Shown: positions 11,529-22,021, counted from the stretch's first letter. The stretch is DNA of 64,000 bases from Lithobates sylvaticus (GCA_028564925.1 CM053029.1:33913026-33977025); one strand, 5' to 3'. Numbers and translations: made by a program. The notes: a model not told the origin generated them from the letters alone.

Positions 11529-11817
11529 CCACTTCAATACCAGGCACTTAGACACCTTCCTGCCCAAGTAAATTTTCAGCTTTCAGCGCTGTCGCAATTT
11601 GAATGACAATTGCATGGTCATACAACACTGTATCCAAACTAATTTTTTATAATTTTGTTCCCACAAATAGAGCTTTTTTTTGGTGGTATTTGATCACCTC
11701 TGCGATTTTTTTTATTTTTTGTGCATCAAATAAAAAAAGACTGAAAATTTTGAAAAAAACAAGTTTTTATTTGTTTCAGTTTTTTTTTTGTAAATAAGTA
11801 CGTTTTCTTCTTCAATG

Positions 11818-12230
11818 ACGGACACTCATATGGCTGCACTGACGGGCACTGATAAGGTGGCACTGATGGGCACTGATGAGGTGGCACCAATGAGGTGGTA
11901 CTGATGAGGTGGCACTGATGGGCACTGATGAGGTGGCACCAATCAATGAGGTGGTACTGATGAGGTGGCACTGACGGGCACTGATGATGGGCACTGATGG
12001 AAACTGATAGGTGGCACTGATAGGTGGCACTGGTATGCAGCACTGATGGGCACGCATAGGTGGCACTGATGGGCACTCATAGGCGGCACTGATGGGTACT
12101 TATGGGTGGCACTGATAGTTGGCTCGGATGGGCACTGATGGGCACTGATGGTGGCACTGCTGGACACTGCTGGACACTGATGGGTGGCACTGATAACACT
12201 GATGGGTGGCATTGCTGATTTAATTTGTTT
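11818..12230. repeat. Minisatellite of ggcactgatg-type units
   Basis: Units of about 10-12 bp, mainly gggcactgatg and aggtggcactgat, repeated many times with frequent variants. The repetitive open frames on the other strand (CHLISA, HQCP) are products of this array and not genes. Confidence 0.92.
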
Positions 12231-12522
12231 CATGGTGGTGCCAGTTAGTGCCCATTTGTGGGCACTGATTGGCACAGATTGGGCATTCATTTGTAAATGT
12301 GTATGGCCATGGGGTACATACCTGGCCATCCACATGTTGCCCACTTCCCTGGTGGTCCTTGGGGCTTCCTTGGTGGTCCAGTGTGGGCATCCGAGGGGGG
12401 TTGCGCTTATAAACAATCAGCGCAGACCCCACTGTCAGGAGAGCTGCCGATCGGCTCTCCTCTACTCGCGTCTGTCAGAAGCGAGTGAGGAAAAGCCGGT
12501 CAACAGCTTTTCCTGTTTACAT

Positions 12523-12675
12523 CGTGATCAGCCGTGATTGGACACGGCTGATCACGTGGTAAAAAGCCTCCGCCGGAGGCTCTTTACCGAGATCGGTGTA
12601 GCGGTGTGTCAGACTGACACACCGCTCCACCTGTTATCCTGAAGGACGTCATATGACGCCCAGTCAGGATAACAG
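12523..12675. repeat. Four consecutive hairpins
   Basis: 12523-12556 has 14-bp arms (cgtgatcagccgtg), 12560-12585 is a near-perfect inverted repeat around ccgccgg, 12600-12626 has 13-bp arms with a 1-nt loop, and 12631-12675 has 12-bp arms (ctgttatcctga). Apart from the second, the arms match exactly. Confidence 0.9.
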
Positions 12676-13284
12676 AACCACTTCCCGGACGTTAATCTGC
12701 TATTGACCGGGCGGGAAGTGGTTAAAGGAATATTTCACTTTTATTTTTTCACTTTAAGCATCATTAAAATCACTGCTCCCGAAAAAACGTCCGTTTTTCA
12801 ATTTCTTTTTGCATTGATACATGTCCCCTGGGGCAGAACCCGGGTCCCCAAACCCTATTAAGGACAATAACTTGCATATTCGCCTTTAAAATTTGCACTT
12901 TTGATTTCTCACGTTTGAGTCCCATAGACTTTAACGGGGTTCGAAAGTTTGTGTGAACTTTCGGTCCATTTGAAAGTTCTGATGCGAACCGTACCGGGGG
13001 TGTTCGGCTCATCCCTAATACACACCCAGTTTTTGGACTCTAGTGGTCGGTCTACAAAAGACGCCATTCTTTAATAGATCCGATCATTCTTTGTGAAGTA
13101 TACAAACCCAGTTACGGCAGTGGATACACCTATTTATTCTGCCACTGATGTTGCATGTTGATGCAAAACACGCTGGGAGGAGCCTGACTTGTGATGTCAT
13201 CACGCCTGCCGAGGCTTTGCTGCTGTGGCATTTGTATTGGATGCTGACTTGATTTTAAATTGTAAGCACCTGTCTCTATTTTAA

Positions 13285-13862
13285 AGCGTAACTCCACTTT
13301 TGTTGAGAAAAAAACATTTCCCTCTGGGTGATCGATGCACACTGCAAGGATTATAAAAACCTTTGTTGCAGATTCCTACCTTTTGTTATTCTGAAGAAAT
13401 ACATCTGTGTTTGTCTGTGCCTCTGTACTAAGTGGTTCTATTGGGAGTGGTTTCATAATTAACTGTCAAGTGTGCAGCTGCAGAGCACTAATGAGGAAAT
13501 TTGCTGGGCCTGCATCCCTTTAGACATGCTCCTATTGAAATTATCTCTCCAAAAATGAAATTTTTGTTGCAGGGGATGCCTGAAATCTGACTTGTATCTT
13601 AGGCAGACTGGGAAAATTGGTGAGCCAATCACCCAAGCAGAAAATTATGTTTCTGGGGAGTGGTCAGTACACACTGTGTATAGAACAACTCCAGGTAGCC
13701 ATATTGAAATGCATTCTCATAAAATTACAGTGGCTGCAGATTGAAAAGGAAAGGTAATTTTTAATAACATTAAATTACAATATGATTAGTGTCGCAATTA
13801 TATGTACTATATTATTTTTTCTTTATTTGCTATTTTTTTCCCCTCGAAAGTGGAGTTACCCT
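13285..13862. mobile_element. TTAA-flanked MITE of 578 bp
   Basis: The inverted ends are agcgtaactccacttt and aaagtggagttaccct, flanked by TTAA at 13281-13284 and 13863-13866. There is no coding sequence. TTAA flanks suggest a piggyBac-type source. Confidence 0.65.
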
Positions 13863-14372
13863 TTAAATAAATGCTGAAGTAGCAATTTTACGTATGTGCA
13901 GCCTTTGTTCCTTTTTCCAAATAGGAAATTCCAAACATCTGGCATGGTATAAATACATTGGGTTACAATGGTTGGTGGTCTGATATGGACTTTTACTGAA
14001 TACCTGGAATAATTTGTTAACAACATGCATTAGTGATCTCTCTTATAGGGGATCAATATAATCCGGTAAGAGGCTCATATTTGTGGTGGAGGGCACAAGG
14101 TGTTCACATTTATTTTTTCAAGAAGTGTTCACTTTATCGTTGAAAGGCTGGAATCTTTCAAACAATTATTTGTTTAATGGACTCATAATGTTTCATAAAG
14201 TGTTAGACCTCATGTACACTGCTGCTGTTAAACTTATGTTTATGAGCAGTTGGGCATTTTTTTCTCCTCCTATGTTATCTTATCAGTACATGTACACAGG
14301 GTCATTTATAGTAATTTCTAGGCAGTTGCGTTTAGAGGCTTTTTTGGAACCCAAAAAAATGTGTTAAGAAGC
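13863..14372. other. Unassigned AT-rich sequence
   Basis: About 500 bp in which I see no supported gene or element. The short open frame at 14083-14367 resembles no known family. A gtttagaggc motif near 14330 repeats the start of the next feature. Confidence 0.5.
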
Positions 14373-14977
14373 TGTGTTTAGAGGCATTTCAAACGCGGCT
14401 AAACGTGGCTACCCACATTTAGGCGCGTTTTTGTCTAGTAGCGTTTTTAAAGGGAAACATTTTATTTATTTAATTTTGAGCCTGGAAAATGCTAAAAACA
14501 CACCAAAAACTCAATTATCACTGTATGCAAACTTGATATACTATGTGATATTCCCCTCATCAGCCAATTATGCTGTACAATAAACAACTTGCATTACTTG
14601 ACGCTGAAGTTGAATAGGAATTGCACTCACCTGTCAACCATTGAGAATTTAACCTGATGACCCCCACATTCAGCTTGAGACCCTAATGTCTGGCTGTTTG
14701 CATTTCTTTATGACCCAACATGTTATAAAGTTTTCCTGCTAGCTAATAAGATTCATAGAATTGTGACATCACATCAATGGATGTGTCCAGGAACGACGAA
14801 CTCTGGTCCTCTCACACAATTTTCTACGTCTTTGGAGCCTCAGCAAAAGCAACATCAGGCGCATTTCCTCACACATGCTCACCATGAGATCCATATTGAC
14901 AAACCAACCAAAAAATAACAGCTAGCTAAAAGCACACTGCTTTCTTAGCTGCTACTCACACTGTTGTCTCACAGAAT
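14373..14977. repeat. 605-bp dispersed repeat, copy A
   Basis: It starts tgtgtttagaggc and ends ctcacagaat. It matches 28261-28855 with a single 10-bp length difference and about 11 substitutions by eye, roughly 98% identity. It contains acaataaacaa in the middle. Class is unknown. The ends read TG...CA just inside the edges, but I found no target duplication or priming site, so an LTR call is not supported. Confidence 0.85.
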
Positions 14978-14996
14978 AGCTGAAATAGTAAATAAA

Positions 14997-15470
14997 TACC
15001 GTATTTATCGGCGTATAACATGCACTTTTTCCCCCTGAAAATAGGGGGGAAATTGCACGTGCGTGTTATACACCAGCATCGTATCTCGGAGGGGGACGAG
15101 TGCGGCCGGAAATCACCGGGCCGTCATCTTCACTCGGCTCAGCACTCAGCTCGGTGCTCGGCTCGGCGATCCACTCGGCATTCGGCTCGGCACCAAGATG
15201 ACATGTGTACATGAGGCAGTGGGAGCTGGCGGCTTCTTGCTGGATTGCGGAGCGGTGGAGCAGCTCAGAGGCAAGTCACACCTAAATGCTTGCAACACAT
15301 TGGGGTCAGTTATGAGCATAATATCACCAGCAAATAAATTGGGAGAAGTAAATGGAAGGCTGCAGATGGGCACAGATCAGGCTGCACTGAAGCTGCAGAT
15401 GAGCACAGATTAGGATGCATTGAGGCTCACTGACCTTATTTTGCTTAAAAGTGGTTTATTTAAAAAAAAA
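14997..15470 (+). mobile_element. MITE with taccgtatttatcgg end, partial
   Basis: The left end taccgtatttatcggcgtat and the following tgcactttttccccctg resemble the ends of vertebrate ISL2EU/IS4EU-type MITEs. Internally there are repeats of the type ctcggctcggc and gctgcagatg.gcacagat. The matching right end is not present, so the element is truncated, perhaps where the L1 begins. Confidence 0.4.
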
Positions 15471-15600
15471 AAGTGGTCTAAGCTGGCGGAGTAGGAGAGA
15501 CGCATGTAGGCTCTGCTCTCCCTAGATCCCCCAGGCATGCTCTGTAAGCGGGACTGCATGTGAAGCACTGTATTACCGAACTTGATGCTCCCTGGGCGGC

Positions 15601-16737
15601 ATGAGTAAAAGAGACGCGAGTGAGCAGAAGGCCCAGAAAATACCTTCACAGCCGGAGATACCGCAGTACTTCTCACGAACGAGAGCAGCGGCAGCGAGGT
15701 TCCAGGATCGGGCGCCAGGTGTAGCGAAAGCGAAAGCAAAACCAGACGGAGGACGCGGAGAGGCGCCTGACGTCACCCCGGAGCCCTGCATACCTGACAC
15801 GCTGGCGGCGTCTACAACGAAGCGTGGTGAGAGCGGTAAGGGAGAGGAGCTCCCCAGGCAGTCACAGGAAGAGGCCACAGGACACACACAGCATATGGCA
15901 GGGGAAGATGCAGATCTTAGAGCTCTCCTGAGAGCGTTGCCCACAAGGGCAGATCTACAGGCACTCCCCACGAGAGCAGACTTGGAGGGATGGATGATTA
16001 GGATGGAAGAGATCCATCGAAGAGACATGGAAGAGGTGAGGTCGGAGGTTCACCAAATTACAGAAAGAGTGACGGAGATAGAAAGCACACAGGTGTCCCT
16101 ATTAGACCGGATCACGCAAATGGAAAAGGTACAGTCTGATTATAACTTTTATGCTCCCTCAATGCAATTGCGTTTAGAGGAATTAGAAGACCGCAATAGA
16201 AGGAAAAATCTAAGATTCAGAGGGGTAACAGAGGCAATAAATGGAGAGGCGCTGCAGGCAACTATAGTTGCAATATGCCAGCAACTGGAAATCCAGGTTC
16301 CAGCTGGGGACTTAGAGTTTGAAAGGCTCCATAGGGTATCGGGTCCCCCCTCAGTTAACCCCGCCAGACCTAGAGACGTGATATGCTGTTTTCATAGGTA
16401 CGCTCACAAGGAAATGGTCAGCCGGAAGGCATGGGAGGTCAAAGAAATAGCATTTGAAGATATGAGGGTTAAAATCCTACCTGACCTTTCAAGGGCTACC
16501 CTACAGAGGAGAGCCATGTTACGCCCTCTACTGGACATAATACGAAAATCCGGAGGTTCATACAGATGGGGTTACCCCCTATCCGTATTTATAAAAAGAG
16601 GATCCAGAACTTTTGTCCTGAGACATCCAGTAGACCTGCCACAGTTGTTCCTATTTCTGGGTGAAGAGGAGGTCGAAGTCCCGGATTGGCTTCAATATCT
16701 GGGCCGCCTAAATGAACAGGGGGCTCAGGGGAGATAG
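15601..16737 (+). CDS. L1 ORF1 protein
   Basis: This 378-residue frame is uninterrupted from ATG to stop. L1 ORF1 proteins form trimers through a coiled coil, bind the element's RNA and act as nucleic-acid chaperones in the retrotransposition particle. Visible here: a basic, low-complexity N-terminus (residues 1-95), a predicted coiled coil at about 100-195 (RMEEIHRRDMEEVRSEV onward), the RRM-like domain starting with LEELEDRNRRKNLRFRG at about 190-208, and the C-terminal domain with ILPDLSRATLQRRAMLRP at about 291-309. Length is close to that of other vertebrate L1 ORF1 proteins. It lies 1.47 kb upstream of ORF2, an unusually long gap. Function is inferred from family membership; whether it is expressed is unknown. 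Confidence 0.9.
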   Translation: MSKRDASEQKAQKIPSQPEIPQYFSRTRAAAARFQDRAPGVAKAKAKPDGGRGEAPDVTPEPCIPDTLAASTTKRGESGKGEELPRQSQEEATGHTQHMAGEDADLRALLRALPTRADLQALPTRADLEGWMIRMEEIHRRDMEEVRSEVHQITERVTEIESTQVSLLDRITQMEKVQSDYNFYAPSMQLRLEELEDRNRRKNLRFRGVTEAINGEALQATIVAICQQLEIQVPAGDLEFERLHRVSGPPSVNPARPRDVICCFHRYAHKEMVSRKAWEVKEIAFEDMRVKILPDLSRATLQRRAMLRPLLDIIRKSGGSYRWGYPLSVFIKRGSRTFVLRHPVDLPQLFLFLGEEEVEVPDWLQYLGRLNEQGAQGR

Positions 16738-16849
16738 AAAGTGAATATTTAGTGAAGGAAGATGGAGAAAATACCCCTCCACCCTGTCCTGAAAGACTGG
16801 GAGATAATCGGGCGTAGTATGGCCCCCCTTCCCTTTTTTGCCCCCCATC

Positions 16850-17021
16850 ACCCTCTTTTTTTTTTTGCCTAAGGCTTTTTTTTTGTCTTCCTTCTTTTTC
16901 CCCCGCCCCCTACGGGACTCCCTTGGAGCCGAATATTATGTTTAAACAGAGAAAGAACTTTGGGTTCAGAGGGTCTAGACGGACTTCGTGGGTCATAATA
17001 TGTATTTTAATTTAAACGTGT

Positions 17022-17052
<31 letters not shown>

Positions 17053-18185
17053 CTTTTTTGGTGTGTTTTTTTTTGGGGTGCCGGTGGGTGGGAAATGAGG
17101 GAGGAGGGGAGGGTTGGTGGGGGGGTTGAGGGGTGGTGTGAAGACCACTAAGGCGTGTTAGAGGGAATATATGCCCTCTTCTTTTTTTTTGGGGTTGTTT
17201 GAAGGTGGTGCATACTGACACAAATGATAGTATATATATAAGCACAGATAATGCTAGGGCCTCACTCCCTTTTTTTTTTTTTTTTGGTTGCCCCCATGTA
17301 AGGGGGATGTTGATAACAAATAAGTAACAAATAAGCCACAAATGGTTTTTTTTTTTTTTTTTTTTTTTTTTTGCGAGAAGAAGGATTCTCGCATCACTAA
17401 TTGATAATTATAGATAGCTATGAGCTCACAGGTATAGGTATATACACTTTTAGCATTTGATAACACTAATTGTAACACGGAGGATGAGGGACCTCCTTTT
17501 TTTTAGTTGGGGTTTAGACTGAATATGAGTGATTGACCCATGAAGAATGGATGAAGGGGGGGGGAGAGCGGACGAGGGGTTTCTACCATCTCGGCTCTCC
17601 CCCTCACTATCGAGGGGGTGTGGGGGGAGGGCGGAGAAAACTGGAGGGGGGGGTGGGGGGGGGGGGGGGGGGGGGGTGAGGGGGGGGGGGAGGATATAAA
17701 TAAATGAGTTGTTCTTTCTTCCTTCTCCTTTTTTTTTTTTTGTGTTTGTTCTTCCCCCCCCCCCTCTCCCCCCCCCCCCCCCCCGCTTGGGGGGGGGGCG
17801 GGGGGAGGGGGCGGATGATAGAATATAAAATGGTGATAAATGCAGCCTGAGATGAATGCGGGGCGTCCCTGGGGAGGGGAGCGGAGCCTCCTCGCCATTT
17901 GGGCTCATTCCCCCATAAATAGTTTACACCCACTGGGCCATAGGGGGGTGTCTCAGGAAAGGGTGTCTCCCTTAGGGGTTGAAGTAGGGGTAAGGGGAGA
18001 AAAAGAGGGTGGGGGGTGGGAGTAGGAAATTAGGGGAAAGGGGTGTAGACTAGGGTAGGGGAGGGGGGGGGGGTTTTTTTATATTTTTATTTTTTTTTTT
18101 TCTTCTCTTCTTCCTTCGCCTCATCTCGCCACCACCTCTCCCACCGGGGCTTACCCCCTCATTTTTTTTTCTGTATCTCGTTCCC
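16850..18185 (+). repeat. Low-complexity inter-ORF spacer of the L1
   Basis: This region is built of homopolymer and near-homopolymer tracts: poly-T (for example 17023-17052 and 17346-17372), a long G tract near 17647-17690, C tracts near 17754-17784 facing a G tract just downstream (possible hairpin), and mixed CT tracts. The pyrimidine-rich tract at about 18090-18190 ends just before the ORF2 start. The proline-rich open frames on the minus strand here are artefacts of these tracts. Confidence 0.9.
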
Positions 18186-18205
18186 CCTAGTGGAGGTTGG
18201 TAGAG

Positions 18206-21200
18206 ATGGAGGAAATTAGGTTGATATCTATGAATGTGAAGGGACTTAACATCCCTGAAAAAAGAAGGATGCTTTTAAATGACCTAAAACAGAGGCACAT
18301 AGATATAGCTTACATTCAAGAGACCCATTTTAGGGCGAGTAGATTTCCTATACTTCAAAACAGATTTTTCCCAACGGTATACCATGCCTCTAACCAAGAG
18401 GCAAAATCCAAAGGGGTCTCGATCATGATATCCAATAGGATCCCGTGGACGTTGACAGAAAAACGAGCAGACGAGAACGGAAGGTTCCTTTTTCTGAAGG
18501 GCTTAATAGGAGGAGTGAAGGTGACACTGGCCACAGTATATGCCCCCAATGTAAAACAAGATGTTTTCCTGAAGAAAGTCCTAACAAACCTAATGGATTT
18601 TTCAGAGGGTAAACTAATTATAGGGGGGGACATTAACATCCCTTTAGATCCAAAACTCGATACGTCCTCAGGGACATCATCCATTCCCCTGGGCATCAGA
18701 AGAGGACTATTAAAAAAATTACACGAACTACAACTAGTGGATGCGTGGCGTATTATGCACGAGGGGGAAAGAGATTACACTTTCTTTTCCAATCCCCACC
18801 AGTTATATACCCGGATAGACCTCTTCTTGATACCCCATTATTTATTGACTAAAATAACAGAGATATCAATAGGGAATATAGTGTGGTCAGATCATGCCCC
18901 GATCATTTTGTGTATTTCCCTATTTGGCGGGAGGGAAGCCACCGAGAGAAGATGGCGATTAAATGAGAGCCTACTTCATAATCTTGAAATCCAAGAAGAA
19001 ATAGCGCAAGAAATCCAATTTTATTTTGAAATAAACGAGACTCCGGGAATCAACCCCGCTATAATATGGGAGGCGCATAAGACAGTGATTCGGGGTATAC
19101 TGATTAAAGGTGGATCAAGACTAAAGAGAGAAAGAGAAAAACAGGTAAGGGAACTCTTGCAGGAAATACATGACTTAGAATCCCAGCATAAGAGGAATCA
19201 GACACCCTCCTTGGGAAGACACCTGGGGGATTTGCGACGCCAGATTTCAGATATCCTACGATACAGAGCGAGGAAAATTATACAGAGAGGTAGAAAGACT
19301 TCCTATGAACTAGGAGACAAGTGTGGTAAGTTGCTAGCAGGTAAATTGAAAGAGAAAACTTCGAATGTATATATACCCCACATAAAAGGAAGGGAAGGGA
19401 AACTTATTTCTCAGCCCAAAGAGATATCACAGACATTTGGGGATTTTTATACCTCTCTGTATAATTTGGAGTCAGTACCTATAGCACTATCAGCACAGGA
19501 AGAATATATCTCATCGGCGAGATTGCCGAGACTAACGTCTGTAGAGCGGAAGAGATTGGAAGAACCAATCACGAAGGAGGAAATAGAACAGGCGTTAAAA
19601 ACAATGAGGCCGGGAAAGGCGCCCGGCCCGGATGGCTTTACTGTACTTTATTATAAGAAATTTTTCTCACAACTATGTTCACAGATGTCAAAAATGTTTA
19701 ACGCCCTTGGCCGAGCTGCCACATTCCCTCCAGACTCCCTTTTGGCACACATTACAGTGTTGCCAAAGGAGGGGAAGGATCCCTCGGAATGTGGCAGCTT
19801 TAGACCTATTTCACTTTTAAATGTGGACCTGAAGTTATATACCAAACTTCTGGCAACTCGGATTCAGCCTTTGATGTGCCGGTTGATAGACCGAGATCAG
19901 GTAGGTTTGTTTCCCTCGCGGGAAGCAAGGGATAACACCACTAAAATTTTAAATTTGGTTTATTACGCTAACAAGTCAGTAATCCCCAGTGTCTTTTTAA
20001 GTACCGATGCCGAGAAGGCTTTTGACCGGGTGAGGTGGTCCTTCCTGTTTGATGTACTGAGATCTGTGGGCATGGGAGACCGGATGATTTCATGGATCAA
20101 AAGTGTATACAGCTGCCCGAGGGCAGAGGTGAAAGTAAACAGAGTATTTTCCAGCCCCTTTAAAATGGCGAATGGTACTAGACAGGGATGCCCTCTTTCC
20201 CCTTTGTTATTCACCTTATCAATAGAACCTCTGTTAAATAAAATTAGGCAAAATAGAGACATCCAGGGTATAGAGATCGGAAATCGAATCTATAAAATCT
20301 CCGCTTATGCGGACGATTTGCTGTTCTCCATGTCTGCACCACATATCTCGATCCCCAATCTCATGAAAGAATTTGAACTGTATGGTAAACTGTCGAATCT
20401 AAAAATAAATTACTCAAAATCTGAAGCAATGAGAGTCGCTCTAAGAAAGGGAGACTGTGAGGTATTCCAACAAAACTTTAATTTTAGGTGGGTAAGAGAA
20501 AAAATTAAATATTTGGGAACGTTTATCCCACCAAATATAGGTAAGGCATATGAGGTAAATTTTCCAGGGTTACTGGAATTAGTTAGGAGGCAATTGGACA
20601 AATGGCACCAGGATACCCATTCCTGGTTTGGCCGATGCAATATCATTAAAATGAACATTTTGCCCAAATTTTTATATTTATTTCAAGCTCTACCAATTTC
20701 GATACCAGGAGCCTTTCTTCGCCAAATAGACTCTTTATTTATAAAGTTTATATGGGCAAAGAAACGCCCCAGGATAGCAAGAAGTATCATGATGCTACCT
20801 AGGAGTATTGGTGGAGTAGCGGTCCCAAACATAGTGAGATATTACCATGCAGTTCACTTGGGGAGGGTGGTGGACTGGTGCAGACATGGAGAGCTTAAGG
20901 CATGGGTGGAACTAGAACAGCAAGTTAGCGAGATACCTCTGCAGAGAGCACCCTGGTGTATTGACAAAATACCAAGGGAAATTATGAAACATCCTACCAT
21001 AGGGACTACATTACGTATCAGTTCATCTTTATTCCGAGATTCTAGGATCTCATCGGAGGACTCACCGCTATTTCCAGTATTGGGAAACCCGGGGTTCCCT
21101 CCGGGGACAGAAGTAGGAACTTTCAAAAATCTAGAAGACAAAAGTTTATTCCAGGTCTCACACTTTTTGCAAAGGGGGGCCTGGCCTACTATTGCGGTTC

Positions 21201-22021
21201 TTTCACAAAGAGGGGGTCCCTTTGAGTTAAATCAGTGGAGGGCAAGACAGATTAGGAACTTCCTACAGTCCCTGGGAGGAGCGGGAAAATATGATCGTCA
21301 ACTAACGATATTTGAAAAATACTGCGATGGGCATGAACCGATCCCTCGGTTGATTTCCAAAATGTTTGGAATTTTAAATACCCCTCGGGAAGACTATGTA
21401 CCATCCAGTAAGGCCAAGTGGGAGAAGGATCTCAATAGAACCTTTACCAAGGCCCAATGGGGGGATATTATTCACATGGCCCAGAATACGTCAATTTGTA
21501 CACGATTCCAGGAATTAAATTATAAGATAATGACGCAGTGGTATTACACTCCATCCAAATTGCAGAGATTCTATCCTGAAACCTCCGGTCAGTGCTGGAG
21601 ATGTGGAGGAGAACTGGGAACCCTTTACCACATATTTTGGACATGTCCTAAAATCAAGCAGTACTGGGTAGATATACGCAGGATAACTCAAAAATGTACG
21701 GAAATAGAAATCCCAGAGGACCCGGCCTTCTTTCTGTTACACTCCTCCCAAATACCAAAACGGACCTATAAAAAATCTATTATATGTCATTTGCTCAATG
21801 CTGCCAAGGCAAACATCACTATAAGTTGGAAGGAACCTGATCCACCCTCTATAGTAAGGTGGTTAAACAAAGTCCTGGAGATCAGGGCTATGGAAGACTT
21901 AGTCTCATTTGGTCAAAACAAAATAGAGAGCTATAATAAAACATGGGGAGGGTGGAATAAATTTATGGACTCTGAGGAAGGTAGGAGACTAAGGGAACAA
22001 GACACCGGAGAGGAGAGCTAG
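18206..22021 (+). CDS. L1 ORF2 protein: endonuclease and reverse transcriptase
   Basis: Intact frame of 1271 residues. I choose the ATG at 18206; the in-frame codon nine bases upstream is TTG. ORF2 nicks target DNA and copies the L1 RNA into the nick. The apurinic-type endonuclease (residues 1-240) keeps N10, QETHF with E39, GGDIN at 140-144 (usually GGDFN), TRID at 202-205 and SDH at 228-230. The reverse transcriptase has APGPDG (about 475), [17 protein letters not shown] (about 600-607), NGTRQGCPLSPLLF and YADD at 701-704. A C-terminal cysteine motif, CWRC followed by YHIFWTC, is near 1129-1146. All main catalytic residues appear present. Length suits an L1-clade ORF2. Activity is possible but unproven. 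Confidence 0.93.
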   Translation: MEEIRLISMNVKGLNIPEKRRMLLNDLKQRHIDIAYIQETHFRASRFPILQNRFFPTVYHASNQEAKSKGVSIMISNRIPWTLTEKRADENGRFLFLKGLIGGVKVTLATVYAPNVKQDVFLKKVLTNLMDFSEGKLIIGGDINIPLDPKLDTSSGTSSIPLGIRRGLLKKLHELQLVDAWRIMHEGERDYTFFSNPHQLYTRIDLFLIPHYLLTKITEISIGNIVWSDHAPIILCISLFGGREATERRWRLNESLLHNLEIQEEIAQEIQFYFEINETPGINPAIIWEAHKTVIRGILIKGGSRLKREREKQVRELLQEIHDLESQHKRNQTPSLGRHLGDLRRQISDILRYRARKIIQRGRKTSYELGDKCGKLLAGKLKEKTSNVYIPHIKGREGKLISQPKEISQTFGDFYTSLYNLESVPIALSAQEEYISSARLPRLTSVERKRLEEPITKEEIEQALKTMRPGKAPGPDGFTVLYYKKFFSQLCSQMSKMFNALGRAATFPPDSLLAHITVLPKEGKDPSECGSFRPISLLNVDLKLYTKLLATRIQPLMCRLIDRDQVGLFPSREARDNTTKILNLVYYANKSVIPSVFLSTDAEKAFDRVRWSFLFDVLRSVGMGDRMISWIKSVYSCPRAEVKVNRVFSSPFKMANGTRQGCPLSPLLFTLSIEPLLNKIRQNRDIQGIEIGNRIYKISAYADDLLFSMSAPHISIPNLMKEFELYGKLSNLKINYSKSEAMRVALRKGDCEVFQQNFNFRWVREKIKYLGTFIPPNIGKAYEVNFPGLLELVRRQLDKWHQDTHSWFGRCNIIKMNILPKFLYLFQALPISIPGAFLRQIDSLFIKFIWAKKRPRIARSIMMLPRSIGGVAVPNIVRYYHAVHLGRVVDWCRHGELKAWVELEQQVSEIPLQRAPWCIDKIPREIMKHPTIGTTLRISSSLFRDSRISSEDSPLFPVLGNPGFPPGTEVGTFKNLEDKSLFQVSHFLQRGAWPTIAVLSQRGGPFELNQWRARQIRNFLQSLGGAGKYDRQLTIFEKYCDGHEPIPRLISKMFGILNTPREDYVPSSKAKWEKDLNRTFTKAQWGDIIHMAQNTSICTRFQELNYKIMTQWYYTPSKLQRFYPETSGQCWRCGGELGTLYHIFWTCPKIKQYWVDIRRITQKCTEIEIPEDPAFFLLHSSQIPKRTYKKSIICHLLNAAKANITISWKEPDPPSIVRWLNKVLEIRAMEDLVSFGQNKIESYNKTWGGWNKFMDSEEGRRLREQDTGEES

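Larger units (their letters stand above)
11529..12721. mobile_element. TTAA-flanked MITE, piggyBac-like
   Basis: The element lies between TTAA at 11525-11528 and TTAA at 12722-12725 and has short inverted ends ccacttc/gaagtgg. TTAA target sites are typical of piggyBac elements. Its first 230 bp match the MITE at 33480-34456 (cagctttcagcgctgtcgca and following), but the middle is a minisatellite and the right part is a run of hairpins. It carries no transposase. Confidence 0.65.
9365..13017 (+). mobile_element. Non-autonomous hAT with 8-bp target duplication and nested insertions
   Basis: The ends are tagggatgagc and its inverted copy gctcatcccta, flanked by perfect 8-bp repeats atacacac at 9357-9364 and 13018-13025. 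Inside are only the last part of a transposase (9447-9884), a 142-bp tandem repeat, a 376-bp short insertion, part of the palindromic module and a TTAA-flanked MITE. The surrounding DNA is itself a tandem duplication: the segment gacgccattcttt to aagtataca occurs on both sides (about 9318-9357 and 13060-13105). Confidence 0.88.

Noticed and set aside
11726-12416. Frames with repeated SAHQCHL or ISATHQC on the minus strand
   Set aside because: These come from the ggcactgatg minisatellite inside a MITE.
14373-14977. Solo LTR interpretation of the 600-bp repeat
   Set aside because: It begins TG and ends near CA and contains AATAAA, but neither copy has a target duplication, priming site or purine tract at its edges, so the call is not supported.
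17012-17933. Proline-rich or lysine-rich minus-strand frames of 100-150 codons
   Set aside because: They are read from poly-T, poly-G and CT tracts in the L1 spacer, opposite the element's coding direction.
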